Positions 35,152 through 44,121 of a stretch of DNA of 64,000 nucleotides are shown piece after piece; within the stretch, counting starts at the first letter, position 1; every line of letters begins with the position of its first letter. The DNA is from Silvibacterium dinghuense (GTDB lineage Bacteria; Acidobacteriota; Terriglobia; Terriglobales; Acidobacteriaceae). The stretch covers positions 186,001-250,000 of the forward strand of contig NZ_SDMK01000001.1 of NCBI RefSeq assembly GCF_004123295.1, read 5' to 3'. Below the pieces are notes generated by a model that saw nothing but the letters and a program-made list of their open reading frames with translations, did no database searches and was not told where the DNA came from. The translations under genes and the position numbers were made by a program.

Positions 35152-37533
35152 GTGAACGCCTATCGATGGCCAGTCCTGCTGGCCGCTCTCACTCTGACTC
35201 TGCCCGCAGTGGCCCAGCAAACTTCCAGCCCTGCCTCTACCGCTCAAACCGATGCGCAGAGCACGAACACCTCGCAGGACCAGAAAATCTCCACATCCGA
35301 GACGGTCACCGTCACGGCTCCGGGTGAGACACGCGACACACAGTCCGTAGACAGCAAGGTGCTGCTGCAGCAGGCTCCGGGTACCAGCCCCATTGCCGTG
35401 CTGGGCCGCCTGCCCAGCGTGGAAGTGACCACAGCTGACCCCTACGGCGCCTACGAGTGGGCGCTGCGCATCTCGGTGCGCGGCTTCAACCAGAACCAGC
35501 TCGGCTTCACGCTCGATGACGTGCCGCTCGGCGACATGTCCTACGGCAACCTGAACGGCCTGCACATCAGCCGCGCCATCATCGACGAAGACATGGGCCG
35601 GGTGACGCTCTCGCAGGGCACCGGCGCGCTGGAAGTCGCCTCCACCAGCAACCTGGGCGGCGCGGTGCAGTTCTATTCCGCCGACCCGCTGGACAAGTTC
35701 CACTTCGATGCGCGCCAGTCCTTCGGCAGCTTCGACGGCGTGCGCAGCTATGGCCGGCTGGACAGCGGCCTGTTGCCGGGCGGAGGCAAATTTTACTTCG
35801 CCGGCGTATGGCAGCGCGCGGACAAGTGGAAGAGCGCGGGTCAGCGCAACCAGCGTTACGAGCAGTTCAACCTCAAGTACGTACAACCAGTAGGCGCGAA
35901 CGGAACCTTCACTGCCTACGCCGATCTCTCCAACCGTCAGGAAGTCGACTACCAGGATCTCGACAAGATCTGGGTCAAGACGCTGGGCTACAACTGGGAT
36001 AACTTCGGCAACTGGAACCAGGCACTGCAGGCCGCTGAGGCCTACCAGTCAGGCGGCACGATTGCCTATCCCAATCCGGTAAGCAAGCTGACTTCCAGCC
36101 AGGACCCGGAAGACGCGGCCTACTTCGGCGCCTCCGGCCTGCGCCGGGACAGGCTGGCCTACGTGAGCTACAAGACCGCCATCGGCACCCACCTCTTCTG
36201 GAAAACCACGGCCTACGGCCACGGCAACGACGGCGACGGTCTGTGGTTCACACCCTACCTGCCGACCTACAACTCCAACTATGAAGCAGTCTCGCCCATC
36301 TCGCTGCGCACCTCCGAATACGGCATCGAGCGCGGCGGCTTCCTCACCTCACTGAGCTTTGAGACCGCGAAGAACATGCTCGAGGGCGGCGCGTGGTTTG
36401 AGAAGGAAGATTTCACGCTGGCGCGGCGCTTCTACAACACCTCGCTCGCCGGCCCGATTCACTCCCTCTACGACTTCCCCACCAACCCCTTCTACACGCA
36501 GTGGGCCTACGAGTTCCCGAGCACCCTCTACGCGCTGCACCTGCAGGACAAGTACAAGATCAACGATAAGGTCACAGTCTCGGCGGGCTTCAAGGCTGAG
36601 GAGACCAACCAGACCGGCAACCTGAAGGCCTATAACACCGGCCTGGACCTGGCTCCGACGACAGTGGCCAGCAGCTACGCGCAGGGCAGCCTTGAGTCGG
36701 GCAGCCCCTTTCTGCCGCAGGTTGGCGTGGACTGGAAGCTCGACCAGAAGAGCGAAGTTTTTGCCGACGTGGCGAAGAACACGCGCGCCTATCAGACCGG
36801 CGGCCCGGGCTTCGGCACCTCGCCATGGGGAACCTCGCAGGCGGGCTTCGATGTGCTCACCAGCAGCCTGAAGCCGGAGAGCTCGTGGAGCGAGGAAGTG
36901 GGTTATCGCTACACGGATAACCGCGCCTCCATCCAGGCGAACTACTTCCATGTCAATTTCAGCAACCGCCTGCTGGCCATCCAGCAAGGCGCTGCTATCG
37001 CAGGTGACGCCTCGCTGCTTTCGAACGTCGGCGGGGTCACCACCAACGGCCTGGACGGCGCGGCCTCGGTGCAATTCGGCAACGGCTGGGTGCTCTATAA
37101 CGGCCTGACCTTCAGCCGCTCCACCTACAACGACAACTACACATCGGACGGCACGGAGATCGAGACCGGCGGCAAGATCGTGGTCGATGCGCCGGAGTTC
37201 ATGTGGAAGAACTCGCTGAGCTACAGCCACAAGGGCTTCGACGCGCACATCGGCTCGGACTACATGTCCAAGCGCTACTACACCTACACCGACGACAGCA
37301 GCGTGGACGGCCGCTTCCTGGCCGAGATGGGCACCTCCTACCACAAGGATGAGGTGGGCATCTTCGATCAGCTGAAGCTGCAGTTCAACATCTACAACCT
37401 GGCAAACGCGAAGTACTACTCGACAATCGGCACCAACGGCTTCATCGCTTCGGACCCGACCGGGGTTGGCAACAACACGCTGCAGGTGGGCGCGCCCCGC
37501 GCCTTTACCGGCACCTTCAGCATGCGGTTCTAA
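35152..37533 (+). CDS. TonB-dependent outer-membrane receptor
   Basis: The 793-residue protein starts at GTG 35152 after a good ribosome binding site (TGGAGGAACC) with a signal peptide ending near AVAQQ. A TonB-box-like ETVTVTAPGE precedes the plug (LLQQAPGTSPIAVLGRLPSVEV, then LRISVRGFNQNQLGFTLDDVPLGD, SQGTGALEVASTSNLGGAVQF). The rest is a 22-strand-type barrel ending with the aromatic FSMRF. It lacks the N-terminal CarboxypepD_reg domain typical of acidobacterial Oar-like receptors and resembles proteobacterial siderophore/substrate receptors, which could reflect transfer. Ligand unknown. Confidence 0.93.
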   Translation: MNAYRWPVLLAALTLTLPAVAQQTSSPASTAQTDAQSTNTSQDQKISTSETVTVTAPGETRDTQSVDSKVLLQQAPGTSPIAVLGRLPSVEVTTADPYGAYEWALRISVRGFNQNQLGFTLDDVPLGDMSYGNLNGLHISRAIIDEDMGRVTLSQGTGALEVASTSNLGGAVQFYSADPLDKFHFDARQSFGSFDGVRSYGRLDSGLLPGGGKFYFAGVWQRADKWKSAGQRNQRYEQFNLKYVQPVGANGTFTAYADLSNRQEVDYQDLDKIWVKTLGYNWDNFGNWNQALQAAEAYQSGGTIAYPNPVSKLTSSQDPEDAAYFGASGLRRDRLAYVSYKTAIGTHLFWKTTAYGHGNDGDGLWFTPYLPTYNSNYEAVSPISLRTSEYGIERGGFLTSLSFETAKNMLEGGAWFEKEDFTLARRFYNTSLAGPIHSLYDFPTNPFYTQWAYEFPSTLYALHLQDKYKINDKVTVSAGFKAEETNQTGNLKAYNTGLDLAPTTVASSYAQGSLESGSPFLPQVGVDWKLDQKSEVFADVAKNTRAYQTGGPGFGTSPWGTSQAGFDVLTSSLKPESSWSEEVGYRYTDNRASIQANYFHVNFSNRLLAIQQGAAIAGDASLLSNVGGVTTNGLDGAASVQFGNGWVLYNGLTFSRSTYNDNYTSDGTEIETGGKIVVDAPEFMWKNSLSYSHKGFDAHIGSDYMSKRYYTYTDDSSVDGRFLAEMGTSYHKDEVGIFDQLKLQFNIYNLANAKYYSTIGTNGFIASDPTGVGNNTLQVGAPRAFTGTFSMRF

Positions 37534-37547
37534 CCGCACTGCGAAAT

Positions 37548-37582
37548 AAAGGGCGCTGCCTGCGAGCGGCGCCTTTTTCTTT
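37548..37582 (+). terminator. rho-independent terminator after the TonB receptor
   Basis: GGCGC pairs with GCGCC, extended by A-T and wobble pairs, and is followed by TTTTTCTTTT. Confidence 0.75.
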
Positions 37583-37596
37583 TGGCAGCTCTGAAT

Positions 37597-38271
37597 TTAC
37601 CCTGCGAAGTGCGCTTCCGCCTGGGCTCGGGCACGCTCAAGCGCGTCGTTCAGCTCCTGGCGCTTCGCTTCGAGCATCTCCGGCGAGTCATGAGGGCCGG
37701 GTGCGGGCACCGCGCGCGCCCAACTCACGGCGACACGGGAAAAGGGCTTCGGAATGAGGAACAGGTCCCAGGACTTCATCACCCAGGACTGCTCCGGCAA
37801 CAGGTAAAAGCAGCCCATCTCCTGCCCGGTCATTTGCGCCAGCTTTACGGGGCCGATCTTGGTCTGGTAGATGGGGCCACGCGGGCCATCCGCCGTGAAA
37901 ACAACCGGATCGCCCTTGGCGAGCACATCGCGCAGGGCAAGCAGCCCGGCCGCACCTCCACGTGAGCTCGAACCGCGCACCGCGTTGTAACCAAGCAGGC
38001 CGAGGGTGCGGGTAATGAGCTCACCGTCAAAGCTCTGGCTAATGAGAATGGAGCAGCGGAACTTGCGGAAGTACCAGCCGCAGGGCAGGGTGCAGCGATG
38101 CCAGAAGCAGAAGATGCCCTTCGCAGGCGGCGTCGCCGGAATCGCGCCCTCCTCTGCGATCACCTCAAAGCGCAGGGTCATGCCGATCGCGGCCAGAACC
38201 AACGCGGTGAGCCGCGGCACCACGGCCACGGCCACTCGCTGTCCAAAAGTAAAACGGCGTTCCGAGCTCAC
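37597..38271 (-). CDS. DUF374 lysophospholipid acyltransferase-family protein
   Basis: The 224-residue protein has an N-terminal membrane helix and DUF374 motifs: FCFWHRCTLPCGWYFR, SQSFDGELITRTLGLLGYNAVRGSSSRGG and TADGPRGPIYQTK. The catalytic HxxxxD motif of the acyltransferase superfamily is altered here to SFDGE. The family is associated with lipid A or phospholipid acylation in some Gram-negative bacteria, and the substrate here is unknown. It is 27 bp downstream of the ABC permease on the same strand. Confidence 0.87.
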   Translation of the reverse strand: MSSERRFTFGQRVAVAVVPRLTALVLAAIGMTLRFEVIAEEGAIPATPPAKGIFCFWHRCTLPCGWYFRKFRCSILISQSFDGELITRTLGLLGYNAVRGSSSRGGAAGLLALRDVLAKGDPVVFTADGPRGPIYQTKIGPVKLAQMTGQEMGCFYLLPEQSWVMKSWDLFLIPKPFSRVAVSWARAVPAPGPHDSPEMLEAKRQELNDALERARAQAEAHFAG

Positions 38272-38298
38272 GCTCTCATTCTATTTCTATGGACACAC

Positions 38299-39546
38299 TC
38301 AGCTGTAGCGCAGCCAGCGGAGTATCTCCGGCAAGGTGGCGCGCTTGCCGTACATCAGGATGCCGACGCGATAAATGCGCGAGGTGAACCAGACCACCAC
38401 GGCGACCGAAAGCGCCAGAAGTCCGAGCGAAGCGGCAATCTGCCAGGCAGGCGGAAACTGCGAGGCCAGGCGGAGAAACATCGCAATCGGCGCGCAGGGC
38501 GGAAAGAGCGAAATGGCGACGGACCAGATGGAGTTCGGGTTCGACATGATGAAGGTGATCATGCCGAAGCTGAGCCATACCGGAACGGCAGCGAGCGGCG
38601 CATACTGCTGGAGCTCCTGCTCTGTGTCGCAGGTGGCGGCAATGCCAGCGAAAAACGTGCTGTAGAGCAGATAGCCGAGCAGAAAGTACACGGCGAAGAG
38701 CACGATCTGCAGCGGAGAGATTTCGATGCTCACACCACCGCTGGTCATCAGGCTCTGAGCCAGTGCGGTTCCGGCAAAAAGCGCCCCCGCCACACCCCAG
38801 ATGGCGATTTGTGTAAGGCCAACAGCACCAATGCCAATGAGCTTGCCTGCGAGCAGGTCCGTGGCCTTCACGGTGGAGAGCATGACCTCAAAGATGCGCG
38901 AAGTCTTCTCCTGGATGACGGAACGGCCGACATTCATGCCGTACATCACGACGCTGAAGGTGAGCAGCAGAGCCATGGCATAGGCTGCCCAGAAGGTGCC
39001 CATGGCGCTGCTCTCGACCTCTTGGCCGTTCTTGATCTGCATGGTGTCGATATCGACGGTTCGCGTCAGCGCATCCACATCCTTTGTATCGATGCCGCGA
39101 GCGATGAGGCGATTGGCGACAAGGGCGTGGTTGAGAGCGCTATGCAGACGGCTTTCCGTAGCGAAGTCTCCAGAAGAGCGGGACTCATACTTCGCTTTCA
39201 CGTTATTTGGAGAAGAAGTATCGATCCAAAGAAACCCGTCAATCTGCTTCTGATCCACCTTGCGGATCAGATCCGCATGTTGCTCTGGAGTTGCCGGGGA
39301 AACAACTTCGACCGTGGCCTGCGCATCGCGGTCGTTGGCGATCTGCCCGGCAACGCGGCTGGCCAGGTAGAAATCCGAGCTGGCAATCGCCAGATGCTTG
39401 CCGACGCCGGAATTCCGGGTGGCGAAAGTCATGACGCCGATAAGCCCGGCAAAAACGACAGGAATAAGAATCGTGGTGAGCTTGAAGGCCTTGCCTTTGA
39501 CCTGCTCCAGGTACTCACGCTTTGCGATCAGCAGAATGTCACGCAC
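38299..39546 (-). CDS. NatB-like ABC-2 permease
   Basis: The 415-residue protein has the N-terminal motif LLIAKREYLEQVKGKAF, one membrane segment, a periplasmic domain of about 130 residues, and five or six C-terminal segments. EKTSRIFEVMLSTVKATDLLAGKLIGIG is the ABC2_membrane_3 signature also found in NatB sodium exporters. It overlaps the ATPase stop by 8 bp, so the two are coupled. Substrate is not predictable; Na+ export is one possibility. Confidence 0.92.
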   Translation of the reverse strand: MRDILLIAKREYLEQVKGKAFKLTTILIPVVFAGLIGVMTFATRNSGVGKHLAIASSDFYLASRVAGQIANDRDAQATVEVVSPATPEQHADLIRKVDQKQIDGFLWIDTSSPNNVKAKYESRSSGDFATESRLHSALNHALVANRLIARGIDTKDVDALTRTVDIDTMQIKNGQEVESSAMGTFWAAYAMALLLTFSVVMYGMNVGRSVIQEKTSRIFEVMLSTVKATDLLAGKLIGIGAVGLTQIAIWGVAGALFAGTALAQSLMTSGGVSIEISPLQIVLFAVYFLLGYLLYSTFFAGIAATCDTEQELQQYAPLAAVPVWLSFGMITFIMSNPNSIWSVAISLFPPCAPIAMFLRLASQFPPAWQIAASLGLLALSVAVVVWFTSRIYRVGILMYGKRATLPEILRWLRYS

Positions 39547-40444
39547 GGACTTGTTCCCCCACGGTGCGGATGAAGATCTCTTCGAGAGACGGCTCTTTCA
39601 GCTCGAAGCGATAGAGAGTAGCCCGCTCGACGGCAGCGCAAAGCAACTGCTGCGCATCTGCATGCGGGTGGAGAGTGATTTCGACCTGGCCGCCGTAGTC
39701 CTTATAGGAGGCAATGGCAGGATGCTGGAGGAAGCTGTTGTCGCCGGTGTAGACAATCTCGACACGATCACGCTCGTAGCGGGATTTGACCTCACGCATC
39801 GAGCCGGAGAGCACCGCTTCGCCGCCATGGACGAGGCAGATGGCGTCGCACATCTTCTCCACCTGGTCCATGCGGTGGGTGGAGAAGAGGATGGCCCTAC
39901 CAGCCTTCTTGAGCTCGATGAGCGTGTCCTGGAGCAGCGTGGCGTTCACCGGATCGAGACCGGAGAAGGGCTCGTCCATGATGATGAGCTCTGGCTCATG
40001 CAGCAGCGTGGCGATGAATTGAATCTTCTGCTGCATGCCCTTGGAAAGCTCTTCGGTCTTCTTCTGCGCGGCGTCGAGGATCTGCAGACGCTCGCACCAC
40101 TCATGGGCCCGGCGAGCGGCGACGGCAGGTTCGAGCCCCCGGAGCTGCCCCATGAAAACGAGCTGCTCCATCACCTTCATCTTCTTGTAGAGGCCGCGCT
40201 CTTCGGGCAAATAGCCGACACGGCGCAGGCTCTCACGGGTAAAGGGCTTGCCAAAGAGGTTCACGGTGCCGGAATCCGGCATGGTGATGCCGATCATCAT
40301 GCGGATGCTGGAGGTCTTCCCTGCTCCGTTCGGTCCAAGCAATCCAAACATCATGCCGGCGTCAATGCGCAGGCTTAATTCTTTAACCGCAACCTTGTTC
40401 TCATAGGACTTCGAGATGCGGTCCAGGTGCACCACAGTGGACAT
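39539..40444 (-). CDS. NatA-like ABC ATPase
   Basis: The 301-residue ATPase has Walker A LLGPNGAGKTSSIRMMIG, signature EELSKGMQQKIQFIATLLH, Walker B LIIMDEPFSGLDP, and H-loop STHRMDQVE. GLLGPNGAGKT-GYLPEERGLY is typical of the NatA group. It is the first gene of a two- or three-gene operon with the permease and the DUF374 acyltransferase. Confidence 0.94.
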   Translation of the reverse strand: MSTVVHLDRISKSYENKVAVKELSLRIDAGMMFGLLGPNGAGKTSSIRMMIGITMPDSGTVNLFGKPFTRESLRRVGYLPEERGLYKKMKVMEQLVFMGQLRGLEPAVAARRAHEWCERLQILDAAQKKTEELSKGMQQKIQFIATLLHEPELIIMDEPFSGLDPVNATLLQDTLIELKKAGRAILFSTHRMDQVEKMCDAICLVHGGEAVLSGSMREVKSRYERDRVEIVYTGDNSFLQHPAIASYKDYGGQVEITLHPHADAQQLLCAAVERATLYRFELKEPSLEEIFIRTVGEQVRA

Positions 40445-40529
40445 GCGTCGAACTCTCCCCTGGAATATCAGAACGAGTCTATCCCATGATTTCTATTGCT
40501 CCGAGGTAATAACTCCTGCTTCGCGTAGG

Positions 40530-40566
40530 GCGAATCGCCTTCGGCCTCCGCTCCCTTTGGTCGCGA
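40530..40566. repeat. REP-like intergenic repeat, copy 4
   Basis: GCGAATCGCCTTCGGCCTCC and then GCTCCCTTTGGTCGCGA follow the shared consensus with a few changes in the middle. It lies between the ATPase promoter and recG and is followed 18 bp later by a palindrome, as in copy 2. Confidence 0.7.
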
Positions 40567-40584
40567 TCCCGCATTGCTGTGAGA

Positions 40585-40617
40585 CCCACCCATGACCAAG
40601 TGCTTGTCATGGGTGGG
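40585..40617. repeat. variable-core palindrome (hairpin) before recG
   Basis: CCCACCCATGAC pairs perfectly with GTCATGGGTGGG around a 9-base centre (CAAG-TG-CTT), where CAAG/CTTG could also pair. Its outer words match the palindrome at 18613. No T-run follows, so it is not a classical terminator. Confidence 0.65.
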
Positions 40618-40672
40618 GCAACCGGCTCGGCAAACGATCAGCGGGAGCAACAGCCCTTGATACCATCGGGGA

Positions 40673-42922
40673 GTGGTGCAGCTCGATACTCCGATCCAAT
40701 TCGTCAAGGGCATCGGCCCGCAGATCGCCGCTACGCTTGCCGAGAAGGGCATTCTGACTGTCGAGGATCTGCTCTTCCATTTGCCTTTCCGCTATGAGGA
40801 CCGCGCCCATCCGCGGGAGTTCTCCGACCTGCAGGCGGGCGAGATGGCGGCAGTGATTGCCGAGGTACGCGGCACGGCCACGCTCAAGACGCGCAATATG
40901 CCGATCTTCGAAATGACCGTGGGCCAGAACCAGGCAACGATGAAATGCATGTGGTTCCGGGGCACATATCTCGAAGGACGCTTCAAGCCGGGACAGATGC
41001 TGGCGCTCTACGGCAAGGTCGAGGGCTCGCGCTCGACGCGCGGCTTCAAGATGATCCAGCCGCAGATCGAGGTACTGCCGGACAACCCGGACGACGAAGC
41101 GCAGTTGCTTGAAGTGGGCCGCATCGTGCCGGTATACGAATCGCTGGGCGGCTCACGCTTCAGCTCGCGGTGGATCAGGCGGGTGCAGCATAATCTGCTC
41201 GAAGAGCTGCGTGGGCGCATCCCGGAGACATTGCCATCGACCATGGTCGAGCGGCTGGGACTGCCAAGCCGCGAAGAGGCGTTGCGGCTGGCACATTTTC
41301 CTCCGGCGGGAACGCCCATGACGGACCTGCAGGCCTCGGCAACAGCTGCGCACCGGCGGCTGATCTTCGAAGAACTCTTCTATCTGGAATTCGGGCTCGA
41401 GCTGAAGCGGCGCAAGCTGAAGGAACGAGCGGGCATCGCCTTTGAGACCGGCGACCATGTGCGCGAAGCGCTGCGGCAGGTACTGCCATTTCATCCTACC
41501 GGCGCGCAGAAGCGCTCGCTGGGCGAGATTGTGGGCGACATGCGGCAAAGCTCGCCGATGCGGCGGCTTTTGCAGGGCGATGTAGGCGCGGGCAAGACGA
41601 TCGTGGCGCTGCAAGCCATGCTGGTGGCAATCGAGAACGGCTACCAGGCAGCATTGATGGCTCCGACTGAAATCCTGGCCACGCAGCACTCACTGGGCAT
41701 CAAGAAACTGCTCGAAAAGAGCGGCCGCAAGTACAAAACCACGCTGCTGACCGGCTCGCTCGACGAAGAGCGCAAAAAGCTGGCACGGCGCGCGATCCAC
41801 AACGGCACGGCGCAGCTGGTCATCGGCACGCATGCGCTCATCGAAGAGAAGGTGGAGTTCGCGAAGCTCGGCCTCGTGGTGGTCGACGAGCAGCACCGCT
41901 TCGGCGTGCTGCAGCGCTTCCGCATGATGAAGAAACCAGGTGAGGCCGATCCTGACGTGCTGGTGATGACAGCCACGCCAATCCCGCGCACGCTGGCGCT
42001 CTCGCTCTATGGAGATCTCGATGTAAGCGTGCTCGACGAGCTGCCGCCGGGGCGCACGCCCATCGTGACGAAACATGTGCCCGACGAGCGCGAGGTAGAC
42101 GTATGGAAGCTGCTGCGGCAGCAGGTGGAGCGCGGCCATCAGGCCTACATCGTGTATCCGGTGATCGAGGGCTCGAAGGATGACCAGCCGGAGCTGGACT
42201 TTGCGCCGCCCGAGCCCGAAGAGCCGGCGAAACCGGCAAAGGGCAAGGCGCCCAAGGGCAAGAAGAAAAAGACCAAGGGCAAAGAGGAAGAGTTATTCGA
42301 GAAGCCGTCGCTCAAGTCCGCAACCGAAATGTACGAGAACCTGCGGGCCACGCACCTTGCCGGGCTGAAGCTGGGACTGTTGCACGGACGCCTCGACGCC
42401 GACGAGAAGGACATCATCATGCGGCGCTTCCAGCGTGGCGAGATCGATGTGCTCGTCTCAACCACGGTCATTGAAGTGGGCGTCGATGTACCGAATGCGA
42501 GCGTGATGGTCATTGAGCACGCAGAGCGCTTCGGACTGGCACAGCTGCATCAGCTGCGCGGGCGCGTAGGACGCGGCGCGGCGAAGTCCTACTGCATCCT
42601 GATGACCAGCGGGCGCGTATCGCCTGGCGGCGAGGAGCGCATTGCAGCCATGGTGCGCACGCAGAACGGCTTCGAGCTGGCAGAGATCGATCTGGAGCAG
42701 CGCGGCCCCGGTGAGGTTTTCGGCACGCGGCAGGCTGGGCTGCCGGATTTCCGCGTGGCCAATATTGTTCGCGATCGCGGCTTGCTGGAGCTGGCCAAGA
42801 GCGAGGCGGCGGGGTTTGTCGAAAACCGGCACGGCGAGACCAGCGATGAAGCCAAGCGAATGGTCTGGGCGCAGCTGCGCGGGCCATGGCAGCGGCGGTA
42901 CGGACTGGTCGAGGTGGGCTGA
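40673..42922 (+). CDS. recG: ATP-dependent DNA helicase RecG
   Basis: It remodels stalled replication forks and branched DNA. The 749-residue protein has the wedge domain (PIQFVKGIGPQIAATLAEKGI), helicase motifs LLQGDVGAGKTIVALQA (Walker A), VVVDEQHRFG (DExH), VMTATPIPRTLAL, and motif VI QLRGRVGRG. A low-complexity insertion rich in Lys, Pro and Glu sits at about residues 500-545 in the second RecA domain, where most RecG proteins are shorter. Start is one of two adjacent GTG codons (40673 or 40676). Confidence 0.96.
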   Translation: MVQLDTPIQFVKGIGPQIAATLAEKGILTVEDLLFHLPFRYEDRAHPREFSDLQAGEMAAVIAEVRGTATLKTRNMPIFEMTVGQNQATMKCMWFRGTYLEGRFKPGQMLALYGKVEGSRSTRGFKMIQPQIEVLPDNPDDEAQLLEVGRIVPVYESLGGSRFSSRWIRRVQHNLLEELRGRIPETLPSTMVERLGLPSREEALRLAHFPPAGTPMTDLQASATAAHRRLIFEELFYLEFGLELKRRKLKERAGIAFETGDHVREALRQVLPFHPTGAQKRSLGEIVGDMRQSSPMRRLLQGDVGAGKTIVALQAMLVAIENGYQAALMAPTEILATQHSLGIKKLLEKSGRKYKTTLLTGSLDEERKKLARRAIHNGTAQLVIGTHALIEEKVEFAKLGLVVVDEQHRFGVLQRFRMMKKPGEADPDVLVMTATPIPRTLALSLYGDLDVSVLDELPPGRTPIVTKHVPDEREVDVWKLLRQQVERGHQAYIVYPVIEGSKDDQPELDFAPPEPEEPAKPAKGKAPKGKKKKTKGKEEELFEKPSLKSATEMYENLRATHLAGLKLGLLHGRLDADEKDIIMRRFQRGEIDVLVSTTVIEVGVDVPNASVMVIEHAERFGLAQLHQLRGRVGRGAAKSYCILMTSGRVSPGGEERIAAMVRTQNGFELAEIDLEQRGPGEVFGTRQAGLPDFRVANIVRDRGLLELAKSEAAGFVENRHGETSDEAKRMVWAQLRGPWQRRYGLVEVG

Positions 42923-42963
42923 GCCGGACTTTCCTGCACCATGCCTCAAAAGCAGAACGATCT

Positions 42964-43344
42964 CTAGACCTCGCGCAGTGAAAGCTCAGGATCGGCCACT
43001 CTGGCCGATGCATCGCCATAAATAACCAAGTCGATCCTGGCGATCCCATAGGCCTTTTCGCGCATGAGCCGCCGGGTACATGCGCAAAGCTCTGCCAGCT
43101 GGTAATGGGATTCGCGGCTGAGCTCGATGCCGGAGGCGACCAGCGCGGCATAAATCTCGATGCAGGTAGAGCGCACGAATTCAAAGTCGATCTCAGCGAC
43201 TTCCCTGCCCTGCGTAGCCCGGGAAAGTACCCATCCACCACTGGCCAGCAACACGCCGCTGAGCAGACGCACCAGCTTCTCGGGATCCTCCCCGCTGGCC
43301 GCGGTCAACTTCAGCATTGGCGTCGATTCGTAACTTCCACGCAT
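42964..43344 (-). CDS. small helical hypothetical protein
   Basis: The 126-residue product has no signal peptide; it appears helical (VRLLSGVLLASGGWVLSRATQ, then SRESHYQLAELCACTRRLMREKAYG) with a final beta stretch IARIDLVIYGDAS. AGGAAAAGT provides a ribosome binding site before ATG 43344; the alternative ATG at 43320 has none. I do not recognise the family. It is convergent with recG (41 bp apart) and divergent from acpS. Confidence 0.7.
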   Translation of the reverse strand: MRGSYESTPMLKLTAASGEDPEKLVRLLSGVLLASGGWVLSRATQGREVAEIDFEFVRSTCIEIYAALVASGIELSRESHYQLAELCACTRRLMREKAYGIARIDLVIYGDASARVADPELSLREV

Positions 43345-43609
43345 ACTTTTCCTGATCGGACCGGGATTACGATTGCATAACGTCCGGCGCATGGTACTTT
43401 CGTGTGCTAAAGGATTCCCTTGTCTTACCGCAGCTACGACTGGCTCTGGGACTGAGATGCCGGATGAAGAAAACGCGGTCGCGGAACGCGCACATCTTCC
43501 CGCGTCAGCAGTTCTAAAAAGAACCGGCATGGTTACCAGCAAGAACAGGACGCGCCACCGCCCGGATCTGCTCTGGCCTGCATCGACTGATTTGCGGTAG
43601 CTTCAAACC

Positions 43610-43987
43610 ATGCTGCTGGGCACCGGAATAGACCTGATCGAGATCGACCGCATTACCCAATCGGTGGAGCGTTACGGCGAACGCTTTCTGGAGCGCGTGT
43701 TCACACCCGGGGAGATCGCATACTGCTCACGCAAGAAAAATGCTGCCGAGAGCTATGCCGCTCGCTTTGCCGCCAAGGAAGCCGGAGCTAAAGCATTGGG
43801 AACCGGTATCCAGCACGGAGTGAACTGGAAGGAAATCGAGGTCCGCCGCCTGCCGGGCCAGCGTCCAACGCTGCATTTCAGCGGGCGCGCCGAAGAATTC
43901 GCCCGCCGGCTCGGGGTGCGGCATATTTCTCTGTCCCTTACCCACAGCCGCACCGTCGCCATGGCCTCGGTACACCTGGAAGACTGA
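43610..43987 (+). CDS. acpS: holo-[acyl-carrier-protein] synthase
   Basis: It transfers 4'-phosphopantetheine from coenzyme A to acyl carrier protein. The 125-residue protein has GTGIDLIEIDRI at the N-terminus and FTPGEIAYCSRKKNAAESYAARFAAKEAGAKALGTG, carrying the Asp and Glu magnesium ligands. Length and motifs are typical of AcpS. A 265-bp spacer of no recognised content separates it from the divergent hypothetical gene. Confidence 0.96.
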   Translation: MLLGTGIDLIEIDRITQSVERYGERFLERVFTPGEIAYCSRKKNAAESYAARFAAKEAGAKALGTGIQHGVNWKEIEVRRLPGQRPTLHFSGRAEEFARRLGVRHISLSLTHSRTVAMASVHLED

Positions 43988-44036
43988 TTCAAAAAGAGAT
44001 TCCTGCAACAGCTTTCTACCTGGGTGCATCCAACAG

Positions 44037-44061
44037 GCGGGTGTAGGGAAGATACACCCGC
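44037..44061. terminator. perfect hairpin after acpS, weak terminator
   Basis: GCGGGTGTA pairs with TACACCCGC around a 7-base loop. The following GTTTGCT is only weakly T-rich, so termination is uncertain. Confidence 0.5.
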
Positions 44062-44121
44062 GTTTGCTATGCTCTGACCATAGCGCGATTGCAGTTTTAG
44101 CCTTTTTCCCCAAGGGGGCCT

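Noticed and set aside
38098-39573. A 491-codon open frame on the plus strand
   Set aside because: It lies opposite the convincing ABC permease and DUF374 genes, and its composition (repeated HRG/EQR-rich text) is typical of antisense frames.
40585-40617. Palindrome as terminator of the NatAB operon
   Set aside because: The operon is transcribed away from it, and there is no T-run on either side.
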